13,912 nucleotides of DNA from Methanocorpusculum sp. (GTDB lineage: Archaea > Halobacteriota > Methanomicrobia > Methanomicrobiales > Methanocorpusculaceae): assembly GCA_029987395.1 (NCBI GenBank), contig DALTVX010000014.1, forward strand, positions 1-13,912, in the 5' to 3' direction. A model generated the notes under the pieces. It worked only from the letters and a program-made list of their open reading frames with translations. It was not told the DNA's origin and did not search any database. How positions within the stretch are numbered: the first letter of the stretch is position 1; each line of letters begins with the position of its first letter. The translations under genes and the position numbers were made by a program. This document shows positions 13,391-13,912 of this stretch, piece after piece.

Positions 13391-13912
13391 GGCGAAAGAA
13401 GACTGATCTTTAGAATGATCCGAGCCATCTCTTCGGGAGATTCCCGATCCTCTTTTTGGATCCAGGTCAAGAACACATTGAAGTGTGAAGCATTGATGTA
13501 TGCGAGAAGATACTCAAGCGGCACGGAAAAGCTATCCTGAAGAGCCACCGTGACGAGTTTTTCTGCAAACACGTCATGCCAGAGACGTTCTTTTAGCCTG
13601 TTCTGGAATGAACAGGAACCGTTTTCTCCAAAAAGCGCCCGCATGACCAGAATGTTCTCCTCGAAATAGGTGAACAACGCTTCGACGGTCTTTCTTAAAG
13701 AGCGGCCTTCTGTCAGGGGAAAGACCTCGCCTCGGATGATTTCTCGAATAGCCGTGCCGATCTGGATCTCAAACGTCTCCAGAAGGGCATATTTATCCTT
13801 GTAATGCAGATAAAAGGTCCCACGCCCTATATCCGCGGCATCGACGATGTCTTTTACCGACAATTCGTCAAATCCTTTTTTCGCGACAAGATCGATGAAC
13901 GATAACCGAATA
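13375..13912 (-). CDS. TetR/AcrR-family transcriptional regulator, N-terminus beyond the window
   Basis: The frame runs open to the right edge. The visible part starts IRLSFIDLVAKKGFDELSVK and continues DIVDAADIGRGTFYLHYKDKYALLE, the typical TetR helix-turn-helix with its F/Y-L-H-Y-K-x-K ending. An apparent TTG start at 13863 is false because it would cut off the first DNA-binding helix; the true start lies beyond 13912. The remaining about 130 residues form the helical ligand-binding domain, including FGENGSCSFQNRLKERL and the C-terminal ASHFNVFLTWIQKEDRESPEEMARIIL, a pattern seen in many drug- or stress-responsive members. The target is probably an adjacent gene outside the window. Its stop lies inside the DUF123 gene. 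Confidence 0.88.
   Translation of the reverse strand, partial: IRLSFIDLVAKKGFDELSVKDIVDAADIGRGTFYLHYKDKYALLETFEIQIGTAIREIIRGEVFPLTEGRSLRKTVEALFTYFEENILVMRALFGENGSCSFQNRLKERLWHDVFAEKLVTVALQDSFSVPLEYLLAYINASHFNVFLTWIQKEDRESPEEMARIILKISLLSPYRIR

Noticed and set aside
13375..13863. TetR start at the TTG at 13863
   Set aside because: The frame continues upstream with residues that match the first TetR helix, so the gene is cut by the window edge and not short.

Overview
The window comes from an archaeon, most likely a methanogen of the order Methanomicrobiales. The gene set (group II chaperonin, pyruvoyl-dependent arginine decarboxylase, class II ribonucleotide reductase, short-form ThiC, DUF123 protein), the archaeal TATA boxes and the mix of Shine-Dalgarno and apparently leaderless starts all fit. 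It resembles Methanocorpusculum, but that is recollection and was not checked by any search. The genes are mostly single transcription units of chromosomal housekeeping type. I see no CRISPR array, tRNA, rRNA, insertion sequence or prophage gene.

Left part (1-4010): a possible fragment of a minus-strand gene runs off the left edge. It diverges from a thermosome subunit gene (163-1821, +), which has a clear promoter, Shine-Dalgarno site and double-hairpin terminator. Next is an unfamiliar 357-residue protein with a PH-like N-terminal region, a long polar linker and a SHOCT-like C-terminus (1929-3002, +). It ends 3 bp from a convergent alpha/beta hydrolase gene (3006-4010, -), which is AT-richer than its neighbours.

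Middle part (4075-8867): an adenosylcobalamin-dependent ribonucleotide reductase (4075-6285, -) diverges from an arginine decarboxylase (6464-6964, +), which is followed closely by the purine-synthesis enzyme PurF (6999-8402, +). Together these make deoxynucleotides, agmatine for polyamines, and phosphoribosylamine. A 465-bp gap follows purF. It has no convincing gene but is unusually structured: three consecutive stem-loops, a G/T-rich tract nearly free of C, a fourth stem-loop, and two ATGC-N3-GCAT elements near the expected transcription start of the next gene.

Right part (8868-13912): a 716-residue regulator with an N-terminal winged helix, several PAS domains and a GAF domain, but no kinase (8868-11018, +), converges with and overlaps by 4 bp a short-form ThiC or ThiC paralogue (11015-12280, -). 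ThiC diverges across an 80-bp promoter region from a two-gene operon (12361-13390, +) of a metallo-beta-lactamase-fold hydrolase and a DUF123/GIY-YIG-like protein. The operon overlaps by 16 bp the 3' end of a TetR-family regulator that runs off the right edge (13375-13912, -).

The best candidates for something undescribed are the structured purF-regulator gap with its tandem operator-like repeats, the PH-like/SHOCT protein, and the question of whether the ThiC-like enzyme makes a thiamine precursor or a cobamide lower-ligand precursor.
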